The translations under genes and the position numbers were made by a program. From Flavobacterium sp. KMS (GTDB lineage: Bacteria; Bacteroidota; Bacteroidia; Flavobacteriales; Flavobacteriaceae): a stretch of DNA of 64,000 nucleotides. This document shows positions 1 through 8,423 of the stretch, piece by piece. The number at the start of each line of letters is the position of its first letter. Position 1 is the stretch's first letter. Below the pieces are notes generated by a model. The model ran no database searches and was not told where the DNA came from. It saw only the letters and a list, made by a program, of their open reading frames with translations. The stretch covers positions 62,001 through 126,000 of the forward strand of contig NZ_JSYP01000014.1 in NCBI RefSeq assembly GCF_000813005.1. The letters run 5' to 3'.

Positions 1-514
1 CAAAGAGTTTCTTTTGCAGTCCGAAAAACAATTTAAGAGCAGAGAAAAAGCAGCCGAATTATATGTTTCTAAAGCTTGGGAATATTTCTATAAAGATGAT
101 AATGATACTGCTATGAAAAGATTTAATCAGGCTTGGCTTTTAGACAATACAAACCCGCAAGTATATTGGGGATTTGGAAACTTATTGGGCAAAAAAAATA
201 AATTTGAAGAATCTATCAAATATCTAAAAAAATCGATAGAATTAGATCCCAATAATGCTCCTGTTTACGAATGTATAGCAACAAGTTATAGTCAAATGTT
301 CCTTAAAACAAAAGATATCAAATATCTAAACCTGGCAATTGAAAGCTTGAAAAAGGCAGTGAAAATTGACCCGAAAAATGGTAGAGCATACGGACAATTA
401 GCAAGTTCTTATGCTTACATAATGCAAAAAGATAGTTTAAGAAAATACATTGAAATAACTGATAAAATTGACCCTAAACTTGTTAATCCTGAGGTTAGAA
501 AAATAGCAAAATAA
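1..514 (+). CDS. TPR-repeat protein (5' end outside window)
   Basis: The frame is open to the left edge, so the gene most likely begins upstream and only its C-terminal part is visible; the TTG at 14 is probably not the start. The visible 166 residues are alpha-helical TPR repeats: a unit near residues 30-60, a clear one near 63-84 ending in the typical ELDPNN, and another near 100-122 ending KIDPKNG. Such repeats are protein-protein scaffolds. No catalytic domain or membrane segment is seen in the visible part. It sits 30 bases before the GNAT gene on the same strand and may be co-transcribed with it. The specific role is unknown. Confidence 0.75.
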   Translation, partial: KEFLLQSEKQFKSREKAAELYVSKAWEYFYKDDNDTAMKRFNQAWLLDNTNPQVYWGFGNLLGKKNKFEESIKYLKKSIELDPNNAPVYECIATSYSQMFLKTKDIKYLNLAIESLKKAVKIDPKNGRAYGQLASSYAYIMQKDSLRKYIEITDKIDPKLVNPEVRKIAK

Positions 515-544
515 TACCTTCAATACTAAAATAGAAAACCAAAA

Positions 545-994
545 ATGAAAATAACTGAACACTCTTTTGGAGATTTTTTTATTACGACTGATAAAGCTAA
601 ATTAGACATTGTTGCCATTCATGATTTTTTATCAAAACATTCAGGTTGGAGTAACGATATTCCTTTTGATAACGTAAAAACTTCTATAGACAATTCGCTA
701 AACTTTGGACTATTTTATAAAGACAAACAAATAGGTTTTGCAAGAGTAATTTCAGATTTTTCGACTATTGCCTATTTAGGCGATATTTATGTTTTAGATG
801 ATTATCGAGGACAAGGGCTTTCTAAAAAACTAATGGAAGTTGTAATGGGACACCCAAGTTTACAAGGATTAAGACGTTGGATCTTATTGACCTCCACAGC
901 CGATTGGCTTTATGAAAAATACGGTTTTACTAAATTGCCAAAACCAGAAATATACATGGAACTTTTTAATCCTAATGTGTATAAAAAAGATTAA
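545..994 (+). CDS. GNAT family N-acetyltransferase
   Basis: 149-residue protein with the GNAT fold signature. The beta-4/alpha-3 region reads GDIYVLDDYRGQGLSKKLM, and RGQGL near residue 88 is the acetyl-CoA pyrophosphate-binding loop (Q/RxxGxG/A). The C-terminal WLYEKYGFTKL is the usual end of the domain. It should transfer an acetyl group from acetyl-CoA to an amine in the cytoplasm; the substrate cannot be told. Full length for a single-domain GNAT. It lies 30 bases after the TPR gene and 38 before a small membrane-protein gene. The family call is firm, the substrate open. Confidence 0.88.
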   Translation: MKITEHSFGDFFITTDKAKLDIVAIHDFLSKHSGWSNDIPFDNVKTSIDNSLNFGLFYKDKQIGFARVISDFSTIAYLGDIYVLDDYRGQGLSKKLMEVVMGHPSLQGLRRWILLTSTADWLYEKYGFTKLPKPEIYMELFNPNVYKKD

Positions 995-1032
995 AAAATA
1001 AATATATAATATTATCCAATTCTATTTAAAAT

Positions 1033-1644
1033 ATGCAGAAACGCAATAGCAAAATTTATTATTCGGCAGGTTTAATTAGTATCATGTTACTTCCTATTTT
1101 ATGCATTCTATATTTAAAAAAGAATGATGCTTTTACAAGTTATAATTCTATAAAATTAGAACCTTGGAATGAAGAAAATTATAAAGAAGAAATTGTTCCT
1201 ATTATAAATTCAAAAAAATTTACTGCTGTTAACCTAACAGGAAATTCAACTTCCGATAAAGCGAAACTAAATGCAGCTGAAAAAAGAATTAAAGAACTTA
1301 TTGCGACTAAAGATTCTATAAATGGAATAAAATTTCATTTTGAAGATAAATCTGAATATTGGAGCTTTATTAAGGTTCTTGAAATTCTAGAAACCCAAAA
1401 TGCCAAATTTTATGTTCCATATAAAAATGATATTTGGTTTGCTTATTCAAGAGGAGAAAAAAAGAAAACTATCTTTCGTGTTTGTGGGGATTTCCGTAGG
1501 ATAATCCCAATTGACGAAAAAAATTTCAAAATAGAATGGCAAGAAATTATAGAAATCACTAAAAAGTTTTATTTACCAATAATCGCCTATATTTTGATGT
1601 TATTTTTTACATTTAAACAAATAAGAAATACGATAAAAAACTAA
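1033..1644 (+). CDS. Hypothetical two-TM membrane protein
   Basis: 203 residues, not recognised. A hydrophobic segment lies at about residues 10-28 and a second at about 183-198 near the C-terminus, leaving some 150 residues as an exposed domain, probably periplasmic. That domain contains a short alpha/beta stretch (near 60-140) that is vaguely like ExbD-type periplasmic domains, but no diagnostic motif is present, so this is only an impression. The stop codon is immediately followed by the ATG of the next gene, so the two are almost certainly one translationally coupled unit. Confidence 0.6.
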   Translation: MQKRNSKIYYSAGLISIMLLPILCILYLKKNDAFTSYNSIKLEPWNEENYKEEIVPIINSKKFTAVNLTGNSTSDKAKLNAAEKRIKELIATKDSINGIKFHFEDKSEYWSFIKVLEILETQNAKFYVPYKNDIWFAYSRGEKKKTIFRVCGDFRRIIPIDEKNFKIEWQEIIEITKKFYLPIIAYILMLFFTFKQIRNTIKN

Positions 1645-2178
1645 ATGCAATTATTAATTTTATTTATTATCGTTCTCCTTTTATTAATTGGAATCCCAAT
1701 TTGTGTTTCTTATTTCATCTATAAATGGATTAAGAAAAAAGGACTTAACAAAAAATACAGGCTATTAGCACTTATCCCGATAATTATTACGGGATATTTT
1801 ATATACGATGCGTTTTATCCAGATTCTGATTTCTACAAAGAAGATTTTAAAGAAGTTACAGAAATGGAATTTCCTGAAAAGGGAGAAATAATATACAAAA
1901 CCGCTTCATATCCTGATCTATTTGGGGATTATACTTCTTCGTTTTTAGTTGAGTTTAGCGTAACTGATATAAAAAAACTTGAAGCAAATATAAAAAAGAA
2001 AGGCTTCATTAAAAAGGAAAGCAAAATGTCTGCTAAAGAACTTGATTATATAGAAAAAAGAAAAGGTGACAAAAAATATTCAGCTGAATATATTAAAGAA
2101 ATATATACAGGAAAGTATTATTCGGTTGGCTTTTTAAATGATAATAAATCTGTAATAATTACACGAGTAAGTTGGTAA
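1645..2178 (+). CDS. Hypothetical membrane protein, N-terminal double TM
   Basis: 177 residues, not recognised. Two hydrophobic segments (about residues 3-26 and 40-57) are separated by a Lys-rich loop; the remaining 120 residues are charged and probably extracytoplasmic. It starts on the base right after the previous stop codon, so it is coupled to the small membrane protein before it, and the pair may form one membrane complex. The 20-base gap to the AraC-type regulator gene allows read-through. No function can be assigned. Confidence 0.6.
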   Translation: MQLLILFIIVLLLLIGIPICVSYFIYKWIKKKGLNKKYRLLALIPIIITGYFIYDAFYPDSDFYKEDFKEVTEMEFPEKGEIIYKTASYPDLFGDYTSSFLVEFSVTDIKKLEANIKKKGFIKKESKMSAKELDYIEKRKGDKKYSAEYIKEIYTGKYYSVGFLNDNKSVIITRVSW

Positions 2179-2197
2179 TTATAATATATCTTCGTTA

Positions 2198-3049
2198 ATG
2201 GTAAACAACACAATGAATATTCATAATCTTCCTACTGACTTAAATATAGATTCCAAAAGTGAGATACAACTTTTTGATTATAGTGTGACCAGTTCTTCTA
2301 TCAAGAATAAGGTAATGCTCAATACAAATGTTTTAAGCTTTTTACTTGAAGGAACTAAAGAATTCATTACAAAAGATAAGGCAACTATTATTAATAATGA
2401 TTCGTTCTTATTGATAAAATCAGGAAATTGCTTAATGACCGAAAACCTTTCGGATACCAATGTATATCGTAGTGTATTGCTATTTTTTAATGATGATATC
2501 CTTCTAAAATTATTGCAAAAAAACAATGTTTCAAAAACTACTGATCCTAGTTCCAAACCTTATGAAATATTCCAATACGATGATTATGTTCATCATTTTG
2601 TAAAGAGTTTAATCCAAATAAAGACATACGATCATTCTCTACGAGATAGCTTATTGCAAACCAAACTTGAGGAAATATTAACCTATTTATTATACAAAAA
2701 CGGTACTGGATTTTTAAATAATATACTCGCCCAAGACAGCCAAAACAGGCGCTTTACAGATGTAATAGAAAGTAATAAACTTAATAATTTAACCATTCAG
2801 GAGCTTGCTTTTTTATGCAATATGAGTATTTCTACTTTCAAGAGAAACTTTGAACAACAGTATCAAACAAGCCCAAGAAAATGGTTTCAAGAAAAAAGAT
2901 TGGAGTACTCTGCTTACTTATTAAGTACCAAAAAGAAACGCCCTGTTGATATTTATTATGAAATAGGATTTGAAAGTTTATCTAGTTTTACACAAGCCTT
3001 TAAAACCAAATACAATACTACCCCTAAACAGTTCCAGTTAGAAAAATGA
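2198..3049 (+). CDS. AraC-family transcriptional regulator
   Basis: 283 residues. The C-terminal ~95 residues form the double helix-turn-helix of the AraC family: LTIQELAFLCNMSISTFKR is the first HTH and the second runs through VDIYYEIGFESLSSFTQAFK, followed by the classical TPKQF ending. The N-terminal 170 residues resemble a cupin-like sensing domain of the short AraC proteins common in Bacteroidota. The ligand is unknown. It stands 91 bases upstream of the PEBP/YbhB gene, and a set of direct repeats lies in that gap, so it probably controls that gene. An alternative start is the ATG five codons further in. Confidence 0.88.
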   Translation: MVNNTMNIHNLPTDLNIDSKSEIQLFDYSVTSSSIKNKVMLNTNVLSFLLEGTKEFITKDKATIINNDSFLLIKSGNCLMTENLSDTNVYRSVLLFFNDDILLKLLQKNNVSKTTDPSSKPYEIFQYDDYVHHFVKSLIQIKTYDHSLRDSLLQTKLEEILTYLLYKNGTGFLNNILAQDSQNRRFTDVIESNKLNNLTIQELAFLCNMSISTFKRNFEQQYQTSPRKWFQEKRLEYSAYLLSTKKKRPVDIYYEIGFESLSSFTQAFKTKYNTTPKQFQLEK

Positions 3050-3050
3050 A

Positions 3051-3082
3051 CTTCTGGAAACACTTTTAGAACTTCTTAGAAC
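3051..3082 (+). promoter_or_regulatory. Direct repeats, candidate AraC operator
   Basis: Directly after the AraC gene stop the sequence holds TTAGAAC at 3066-3072 and again at 3076-3082, exactly one helical turn apart, with a looser third unit (cttctggaaa, 3051-3060) just before. Tandem half-sites on one face of the helix just upstream of a promoter are the usual AraC-family arrangement. The site lies 24 bases before the -7 box of the PEBP gene. Binding is inferred from position and shape only. Confidence 0.45.
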
Positions 3083-3105
3083 ATCCCTAAACCTCCCTTG
3101 CAAAA

Positions 3106-3113
3106 TATCTTTG
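3106..3113 (+). promoter_or_regulatory. Bacteroidota -7 box (TATCTTTG) of the PEBP gene
   Basis: TATCTTTG matches the TAnnTTTG consensus of the primary sigma factor of Bacteroidota and lies 28 bases upstream of the PEBP start codon. A convincing -33 TTG is not visible, which suits a promoter that depends on an activator, here probably the neighbouring AraC protein. Confidence 0.5.
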
Positions 3114-3140
3114 TAGTCTATAATTTTAAAGAATTAAAAA

Positions 3141-3698
3141 ATGAAAAAGATTAGTTTAGCATTGCTTGGTTTACTATTTACTACAAGTACGATTTTCGCC
3201 CAAAAGACATTTACTTTAAGTAGTAAAGATTTAGGCGGACAAGCCACAAAAACCGAAGAATTTGGAGGTTTTGGATGTACGGGTAAAAACCAATCTCCAC
3301 AATTATCTTGGGCAAATGCACCAGAAGGCACTAAAAGTTTTGCCATAACCATGTATGATCCTGATGCACCAACTGGTAGCGGATGGTGGCATTGGGTAAT
3401 ATTTGATATTCCGGCGAACATTACCGAATTAGTTACAAATGCAGGAAACGTAACTTTAAATCTTACCCCAAAAGGAGCAATTCAAGGTGTAACCAATTAT
3501 GGTGTGGCAGGATATGGCGGTCCTTGTCCTCCCGAAAATCACGGTTTTCATCAATATATAATAACCGTATATGCTTTAAAAACCGATAAACTAGGTTTAG
3601 ACTCCAATACAAATCCTGCTGTTGTTGGTTACAATCTATGGGCAAATACTATTGCCAAGGCAAGTATTGTAACGTATTATCAAAGAGAAAAGAAATAA
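3141..3698 (+). CDS. YbhB/YbcL family Raf-kinase-inhibitor-like protein (PEBP), secreted
   Basis: 185 residues with a signal peptide (about 1-20, ending IFAQ). The mature part has the phosphatidylethanolamine-binding fold signatures: the strand with SPQLSW, the DPDAP ligand-loop motif near residue 73 followed by WWHWVIFDIP, and GYGGPCPPENHGFHQY near 130-145. PEBP proteins bind small anionic ligands; the bacterial role is poorly known. It is the likely target of the AraC regulator just upstream. Length and motifs are complete. A strong hairpin follows 30 bases after the stop. The family call is firm, the biological role is not. Confidence 0.9.
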   Translation: MKKISLALLGLLFTTSTIFAQKTFTLSSKDLGGQATKTEEFGGFGCTGKNQSPQLSWANAPEGTKSFAITMYDPDAPTGSGWWHWVIFDIPANITELVTNAGNVTLNLTPKGAIQGVTNYGVAGYGGPCPPENHGFHQYIITVYALKTDKLGLDSNTNPAVVGYNLWANTIAKASIVTYYQREKK

Positions 3699-3729
3699 CT
3701 TTCTCCTGCTCTTCTAATACTTTTAAAAG

Positions 3730-3767
3730 AAGCTTCGAAAATATCTTTGACTTTTCGAAGCTTTTTT
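3730..3767 (+). terminator. Rho-independent terminator; conserved-loop hairpin
   Basis: Perfect 12-bp stem AAGCTTCGAAAA (3730-3741) with TTTTCGAAGCTT (3752-3763), followed by more T residues. The ten-base loop TATCTTTGAC (3742-3751) recurs in related form in four other hairpins of this window, whose stems differ. It ends the PEBP gene and could also serve the convergent serine hydrolase gene. Confidence 0.85.
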
Positions 3768-3817
3768 ATATTCTTTAGTAAATCAACACGACAGCTTACA
3801 AATCACGCTTAAAAAGA

Positions 3818-4867
3818 TCAATTAACAATCGTTTTTTTAATTTGATTGTAAGGCTTCTCCTCAAGGATAGATTGTATTGAATCGCTTATTTCATCTAAAT
3901 TATTTTGTTTGTTATTAGTCATTAAAATAATCGTGAAATTTTGATTACTAACCAGTAAAGCTTGGTAATTAAAAGCAGCTCCATCATGTATATGACTTGT
4001 AACTTTGCCATCTTCTATACTTCCTTCTCCAAGTCCCGTTTGATTTCCTTTAGAAAACGGGATAAAAAGCTCAAGTGTAGATTCTGGATTAATAATTTTA
4101 AACGAATTAATTGCTTCAGACCATTTATAAAAATCCTTTAAATTTAGTGCTGTCCAGCCCGAAATATTGTATTTAATGGCATCTTGTTTTCCTTTATTAT
4201 TAAATGATATTGCAAAAAGTTTCTCTTTTTCATCAGGATCAACAAGCCCATTTTTTATACCAATAGGTTCTAGGATCTTTTTTATTACAAAAGAATTGAA
4301 AGTCATATTGGTGATTCTTTCTATGATTCTTCTCTGCAGAAATACATTATTGTTGTTATAATCATACTTCGTTCCTGGCTCAAAATCAAGAATCAAAGTT
4401 TTTTTCAGTAACATCATATTATCAGAATCCTGATTAACTTCATTCCATTTTATTTGAGGAAGACCGCTTGTATATTGCAGTAAATGAATAATTTTAATTT
4501 TATTTGCCCAAGAAGGAAGTTCGGGTAGAAATTTAGAAATTGAATCGTCCAGTTTTAATTTTCCTTGCTCTTTAAGCATCATAATTCCAATAGCGTTAAA
4601 CTCTTTTGCAATTGAACCAATATGAAAGCGATATTTTGTGTTTAATGGAGTTGTATTACTTGCATCGGCTTGACCAAAGGCTTTTTCGTATATTATTTTT
4701 CCCTTTTGAGCAATTAAAACGTTTCCGTTAAAAGCTTTTAACTTATGCGCTTTTTGAAATAGACTATCTAGATTAGTCGTTTTTTGAGAAGATTGACTGT
4801 AACAATTACCACAAGTTACTAATAAGGCAATGAGGAGTATAATTCTATTGCTTTTAACTATTTTCAT
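3818..4867 (-). CDS. Serine hydrolase (beta-lactamase class C/PBP4* family), secreted
   Basis: 349 residues with an N-terminal signal sequence (about 1-25). The nucleophile motif SxxK is S85-I-A-K88 in HIGSIAKEF; the second motif YxN is Y170-N-N172; the third, KTG-equivalent motif is replaced by HDG in HIHDGAAFN near residue 292, as in many AmpC-like esterases and peptidases. The protein is therefore probably an exported esterase or D-aminopeptidase rather than a drug-inactivating lactamase. Convergent with the PEBP gene. Three further relatives, one broken, occur in this window. Confidence 0.87.
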   Translation of the reverse strand: MKIVKSNRIILLIALLVTCGNCYSQSSQKTTNLDSLFQKAHKLKAFNGNVLIAQKGKIIYEKAFGQADASNTTPLNTKYRFHIGSIAKEFNAIGIMMLKEQGKLKLDDSISKFLPELPSWANKIKIIHLLQYTSGLPQIKWNEVNQDSDNMMLLKKTLILDFEPGTKYDYNNNNVFLQRRIIERITNMTFNSFVIKKILEPIGIKNGLVDPDEKEKLFAISFNNKGKQDAIKYNISGWTALNLKDFYKWSEAINSFKIINPESTLELFIPFSKGNQTGLGEGSIEDGKVTSHIHDGAAFNYQALLVSNQNFTIILMTNNKQNNLDEISDSIQSILEEKPYNQIKKTIVN

Positions 4868-5017
4868 ATATAATTTTTAATAAATATAATAGAATTTAAT
4901 ATTATTCCATAAAAAAAAATCAATCAACTCAAACCATAAAAAAGATAGTTGAATAAAATGTGGAGTTAGTTAAAATTAATCGTTTTTAAAAATTCCTCAT
5001 TATTTAAACATCTCTTA

Positions 5018-5055
5018 TAAAGCTGCGCAAGTATCACTGACTTTACACGGCTTTT
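5018..5055 (+). repeat. Degenerate conserved-loop hairpin
   Basis: In the 382-base gap between the serine hydrolase (minus) and the lipoprotein gene (plus), AAAGCTGCGCAAG (about 5019-5031) pairs imperfectly with TTTACACGGCTTT (about 5042-5054). Two pairs are mismatched, but the ten-base loop TATCACTGAC (5032-5041) is clearly related to the loop in the four other hairpins. It does not follow a gene end directly, since flanking genes diverge, so it is not an ordinary terminator. The rest of the gap is AT-rich with no ORF. Confidence 0.5.
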
Positions 5056-5174
5056 ATATTTATGCATTAAATACAAGCTTAAGATTATTGTGCCTTTAGT
5101 CTTGAGAAATTCTTAATGAAATATAGTTTCTTTTTAATAACACGAAAAATCCTGTTTTTATATTACTCTTTTAT

Positions 5175-5182
5175 TATATTTG
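5175..5182 (+). promoter_or_regulatory. -7 box TATATTTG
   Basis: Exact match to TAnnTTTG, 67 bases upstream of the small lipoprotein gene start at 5250. No clear -33 TTG at the ideal distance, so moderate confidence. Confidence 0.45.
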
Positions 5183-5249
5183 CCACCAATAAAACGAAGA
5201 TTTTTCTTAAAATCAAGTTGTATATTATTTTACACAAACTAATGCTAAT

Positions 5250-5756
5250 ATGAAATTTGTCCTTTTTGTTTTTCTGATATTTTGTTTTGGATGCGAAACA
5301 AAAAAAGACAATACAGTAAGAGAAACCAAAACCGAAATTAAACGGTTTATTATTGGCGATGTTAATAATGATAAAATCCAAGATACCGCTTTTGTAAGTG
5401 TCATAAATCATAACAATCTTGACCAAGTAGCTATTGAGTTTTCTAAAATAATTCCTCCCTTAAGTTTTGAAAGTTTAGGTGTTTATATTCAAAAAGTAAA
5501 TGATTTGAATAGCGATAATAGAAATGAAATCATAATATTTTCCAGAACTCATGAAGGCTGGTGGAATGAAATTTCTATTTGGAGTTTTTATAATCAAAAG
5601 TGGGGAAAAATTGCAAAAACAAAGGCCTTTATTTCTGAAGATAAAGATTTTAAAAACAGAATAATTAAAGAAAATGGCAACTATTTTTTAATTGGGGATG
5701 ATATGTGGAATGAGGATGAGAAAGGAGCCTTTTTAAAAACTAAAGTAAAAATATAA
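5250..5756 (+). CDS. Small lipoprotein with FG-GAP/VCBS-like Asp loops
   Basis: 168 residues. The start MKFVLFVFLIFCFGC is a lipoprotein signal peptide with the lipobox cysteine at 15, so the mature protein is probably anchored to a membrane and exposed to the periplasm or surface. Two Asp/Asn-rich loops, GDVNNDKIQD (about residues 35-44) and NDLNSDNRNE (about 86-95), have the DxNxDxxxD spacing of FG-GAP/VCBS calcium-binding repeats. Two such loops are fewer than in a full propeller, so this is a short relative. Possibly it reads or binds an extracellular ligand; function unknown. Confidence 0.7.
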   Translation: MKFVLFVFLIFCFGCETKKDNTVRETKTEIKRFIIGDVNNDKIQDTAFVSVINHNNLDQVAIEFSKIIPPLSFESLGVYIQKVNDLNSDNRNEIIIFSRTHEGWWNEISIWSFYNQKWGKIAKTKAFISEDKDFKNRIIKENGNYFLIGDDMWNEDEKGAFLKTKVKI

Positions 5757-5875
5757 AAAACGCATAATACCATCATAGACGATAGTTAGTATTAAATACT
5801 AATTAACCTTGATTACAACTATAATACTAACCTCAGAATTTATTAACCTCAAAATAATTAATACTATAAATTTTT

Positions 5876-6610
5876 ATGACTACAAACACTTACTTTATTA
5901 TTGGCGGTATTGCCGTTTTATTTATTGCATACATGATTTTTCTAAAAACCATTATGAAAAAACGCAATAATAAACTTTTAGAAGACTTTAATAACAATCA
6001 CTCCGACACACCATTAACTGATGAGCAAAAAAGACTGCTTTCTTTTGGAGGAATTTTGTTTTATTATAGAGGAGAAAAAATACTTGGTATTAAACCTGAA
6101 AATAGTTTAAATGAATACATAGGTGGTTTAAAACTTCAATGGGAAATAACAAACGAAGCTGAAGCCAAAGAAACTTTGAATGATTTATTATCATTGCAGA
6201 GAAGTAATGAGTTCGAACCTGTTTTCTTGCAATCATCAAAAGAATTAAGTAGTATTCAGAAAGATATTTCAAAAGGTTTAGGATTAGATCTGGATAGTGT
6301 CACTAAGGTAAAATCTGCTTATGCATGGGATATTTGCAGAGCAGTATCATTAGCAAAATGGTGTTATTGGGTAGGTTATTTAACCGAAAATGAAACTTGG
6401 GAAATCATGAAAAAAGCATCTGAAATAGCAATTAAAAAAGGGGAAAACTGGACAGATTATACCATTTCATTTTTATTAGGAAGAACTATACAAGGATTTG
6501 ATTTGGATGAATTGATAGTCGAAAGCAAACAAATACTTACTAGTAAAGGACCATCATTAAGAAAAATTGAAGATGTGGATATATATACAAAATACCCATT
6601 TATAAAATAA
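5876..6610 (+). CDS. DUF1266-type protein with N-terminal TM helix
   Basis: 244 residues. One membrane helix at about 6-24 with basic residues after it anchors the protein; the rest is cytosolic. The stretch AYAWDICRAVSLAKWCYWVG followed by YLTENETWEIM (about 147-180), and the later WTDYTISFLLGR, match my recollection of DUF1266 proteins (W-D-x-x-R-A-V...W...G-Y-I/L...E-x-W). That family has no assigned activity and often occurs near immunity-like genes. The next gene follows after 13 bases, so the two are probably one operon. Confidence 0.68.
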   Translation: MTTNTYFIIGGIAVLFIAYMIFLKTIMKKRNNKLLEDFNNNHSDTPLTDEQKRLLSFGGILFYYRGEKILGIKPENSLNEYIGGLKLQWEITNEAEAKETLNDLLSLQRSNEFEPVFLQSSKELSSIQKDISKGLGLDLDSVTKVKSAYAWDICRAVSLAKWCYWVGYLTENETWEIMKKASEIAIKKGENWTDYTISFLLGRTIQGFDLDELIVESKQILTSKGPSLRKIEDVDIYTKYPFIK

Positions 6611-6623
6611 CCTCATCAATATT

Positions 6624-6992
6624 ATGATAATTGAATGTTACAATTTATTAAAAGCAATAGAACAGCGACCTATTATGTGGACTGGCGAAGCAAGTCTTAA
6701 GAGTATAAAGACCTTTGTTTCGGGCTATTATCTAGCGCTTATTGATAATAAAATTGTAAATGAGCACATAGATGAACCTTTTTTTGATTGGGTTGCAAAT
6801 AAGCTTGGTTATTTTGAATCAACTGCTGGATGGGCAAATATGATTTTAGCATATAGCATAGGAGTCAAACCTGAGAATATAATTTGGGAAGAGCTTTTTG
6901 TTTATGATATTACTCAAGAACAGCATTTAAAATCTATTAAATTATTTTACGAATTAATTGAACAATTCAAAAATGAATTAGAAGGCATTTAA
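6624..6992 (+). CDS. Hypothetical small cytosolic protein, immunity-like
   Basis: 122 residues without signal peptide or membrane segment. The N-terminal pattern LLKAIEQRPIMWTGEASLKS recalls a widespread small-protein family with an N-terminal RPxMY-G-x-x-S motif that I associate with immunity-type neighbourhoods; this is from memory and weak. The body carries FFDWVANKLGYFESTAGWANMI. It follows the DUF1266 gene by 13 bases and is closed by a strong terminator 24 bases after its stop. No function is proven. Confidence 0.6.
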   Translation: MIIECYNLLKAIEQRPIMWTGEASLKSIKTFVSGYYLALIDNKIVNEHIDEPFFDWVANKLGYFESTAGWANMILAYSIGVKPENIIWEELFVYDITQEQHLKSIKLFYELIEQFKNELEGI

Positions 6993-7015
6993 TCAATTTA
7001 CAAAAGAGTTTATAT

Positions 7016-7056
7016 AAAAAAATGCGCAAATGTCTCTGACTTTGCGCATTTTTTAT
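7016..7056 (+). terminator. Rho-independent terminator; conserved-loop hairpin
   Basis: Perfect stem of about 14-15 bp, AAAAAATGCGCAAA pairing with TTTGCGCATTTTTT, with the ten-base loop TGTCTCTGAC (7031-7040). It ends the DUF1266 unit. The loop is a member of the shared family seen at 3742, 5032, 8400 and 15708. Confidence 0.85.
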
Positions 7057-7135
7057 GTTCGTGCAAAAACTAAATATAAGTTCATTTTCTACACGTGATT
7101 TTAAAGAGATTAGCTCCAAAATTGCCCTTTTTAAG

Positions 7136-7178
7136 CTTACACTTTTTAACCTAAAATCAAAGAAAGTGTGAGTTTTTT
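7136..7178 (+). terminator. Hairpin with T-run in the gap before the antiporter
   Basis: CTTACACTTT (7136-7145) pairs with AAAGTGTGAG (7163-7172, one G-T wobble) and is followed by six T residues. It lies between the DUF1266 unit and the antiporter gene. It could be a second terminator or an attenuator in the antiporter leader. The remaining gap holds no ORF. Confidence 0.45.
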
Positions 7179-7284
7179 GCCGTTTTTAGCGAAAAAAGTT
7201 CTATATTACGGAAAATCAGAGCCAATTTGTGATTAAAAGCAATTGGCGAGAATTTTAATTTACCCGTATTTATATTAAAAAAAA

Positions 7285-8361
7285 ATGAAACAATTACTAC
7301 AGTGGACAATCATCATTCCAGCACTTTCCTGGATTCTATTTTTTAGCGGACTTGTTGACAACAGCAGTATTTTTCAAGTTATTGCAAGTATACTACTTAT
7401 CCTGAGCGTTATGTCGGCAGTACATCATTCAGAAATAATCGCAGAAAGAGTTGGAGAACCTTACGGAACCATTATTTTGGCCATATCTATAACCGTTATA
7501 GAGGTTTCGATTATTGTTTCCTTAATGATGTCCGAAGGTGCAGAAGCAGCTTCATTAGCCAGAGATACTGTATTTGCCGCCACAATGCTTATTCTTAATG
7601 GTATCATTGGTCTTTGCCTATTAATTGGTGGTCTAAAACATTACGAACAAAATTTTTCTGTCTCTTCTGTAACTATTGGATTGGTTTCGCTAGTTTCGAT
7701 TATCGTATTTACATTGGTCTTCCCTACTTTCACCGAAAGTGTTAAGGGTTCTTATTATTCAGTACCTCAACTTGTTTTTGCATCAGGTGCCTGTATTGTT
7801 ATTTATTCTTCATTTCTGTTTGCGCAAACCACAAGATACCGCCAATATTTCCTTACGATTGGAGCCGATGAAAATGAAGATGCTGCAGAACCATTAGCAA
7901 TCGATAATAAAACCTTTTATACAAGTTTGGTTTTCCTTATCGTAAGCTTAGGTATTGTGGTGCTACTAGCAAAAACACTTTCGCCTACTATCGAGAGCAT
8001 TATTGTAAGCTATCATCTTCCTAAAACTTTAGTGGGAGTTGTAATTGCAGCAATAATCTTGTTACCCGAAGCAATTGCAGCAATTACTGCGGCAAGAAAA
8101 AACAGACTACAAACGAGTTTAAACTTAGCCTTAGGTTCAGCATTGGCAAGTATCGGATTAACCATTCCTAGTGTTGCAGCTGTTTGTATCATGATGGATA
8201 TGCCTATTATCCTTGGGCTCGACATAAAATCTATTGTATTATTAGCATTATCAGTATTTACCGTAATGTTGTCGTTAAGCAAAGGAAAGTCAAATATTGT
8301 TTATGGTGTAGTACTGCTGGTCAATCTATTTGCTTTTGTATTCCTTATGATATACCCATAA
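7285..8361 (+). CDS. Calcium/proton or ionic antiporter (ChaA/y4hA type)
   Basis: 358 residues, integral membrane protein with about ten or eleven hydrophobic segments. It carries the paired alpha-repeats of the Ca2+/cation antiporter superfamily: the first includes GEPYGTIILAISITVIEVS (about 52-70) and the second ILLPEAIAAITAARKNRLQTSLN (about 255-280), each with the essential glutamate (E in IEVS and in LPEAI). The family exchanges Ca2+, Na+ or K+ for protons across the cytoplasmic membrane. Length is right for the ChaA/y4hA branch. It is a single-gene unit with a strong terminator 24 bases downstream. The exact ion is not readable. Confidence 0.87.
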   Translation: MKQLLQWTIIIPALSWILFFSGLVDNSSIFQVIASILLILSVMSAVHHSEIIAERVGEPYGTIILAISITVIEVSIIVSLMMSEGAEAASLARDTVFAATMLILNGIIGLCLLIGGLKHYEQNFSVSSVTIGLVSLVSIIVFTLVFPTFTESVKGSYYSVPQLVFASGACIVIYSSFLFAQTTRYRQYFLTIGADENEDAAEPLAIDNKTFYTSLVFLIVSLGIVVLLAKTLSPTIESIIVSYHLPKTLVGVVIAAIILLPEAIAAITAARKNRLQTSLNLALGSALASIGLTIPSVAAVCIMMDMPIILGLDIKSIVLLALSVFTVMLSLSKGKSNIVYGVVLLVNLFAFVFLMIYP

Positions 8362-8385
8362 TCTCGTAAACAACTTAACTCTTAT

Positions 8386-8423
8386 AAAAAATGCGCAAGT
8401 ATCTCTTACTTTGCGCATTTTTT
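8386..8423 (+). terminator. Rho-independent terminator; conserved-loop hairpin
   Basis: AAAAAATGCGCAA (8386-8398) pairs with TTGCGCATTTTTT (from 8411), with one extra G-T pair and the ten-base loop TATCTCTTAC (8400-8409). It closes the antiporter gene. Stem and loop are almost the same as in the hairpin at 7016. Confidence 0.85.
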
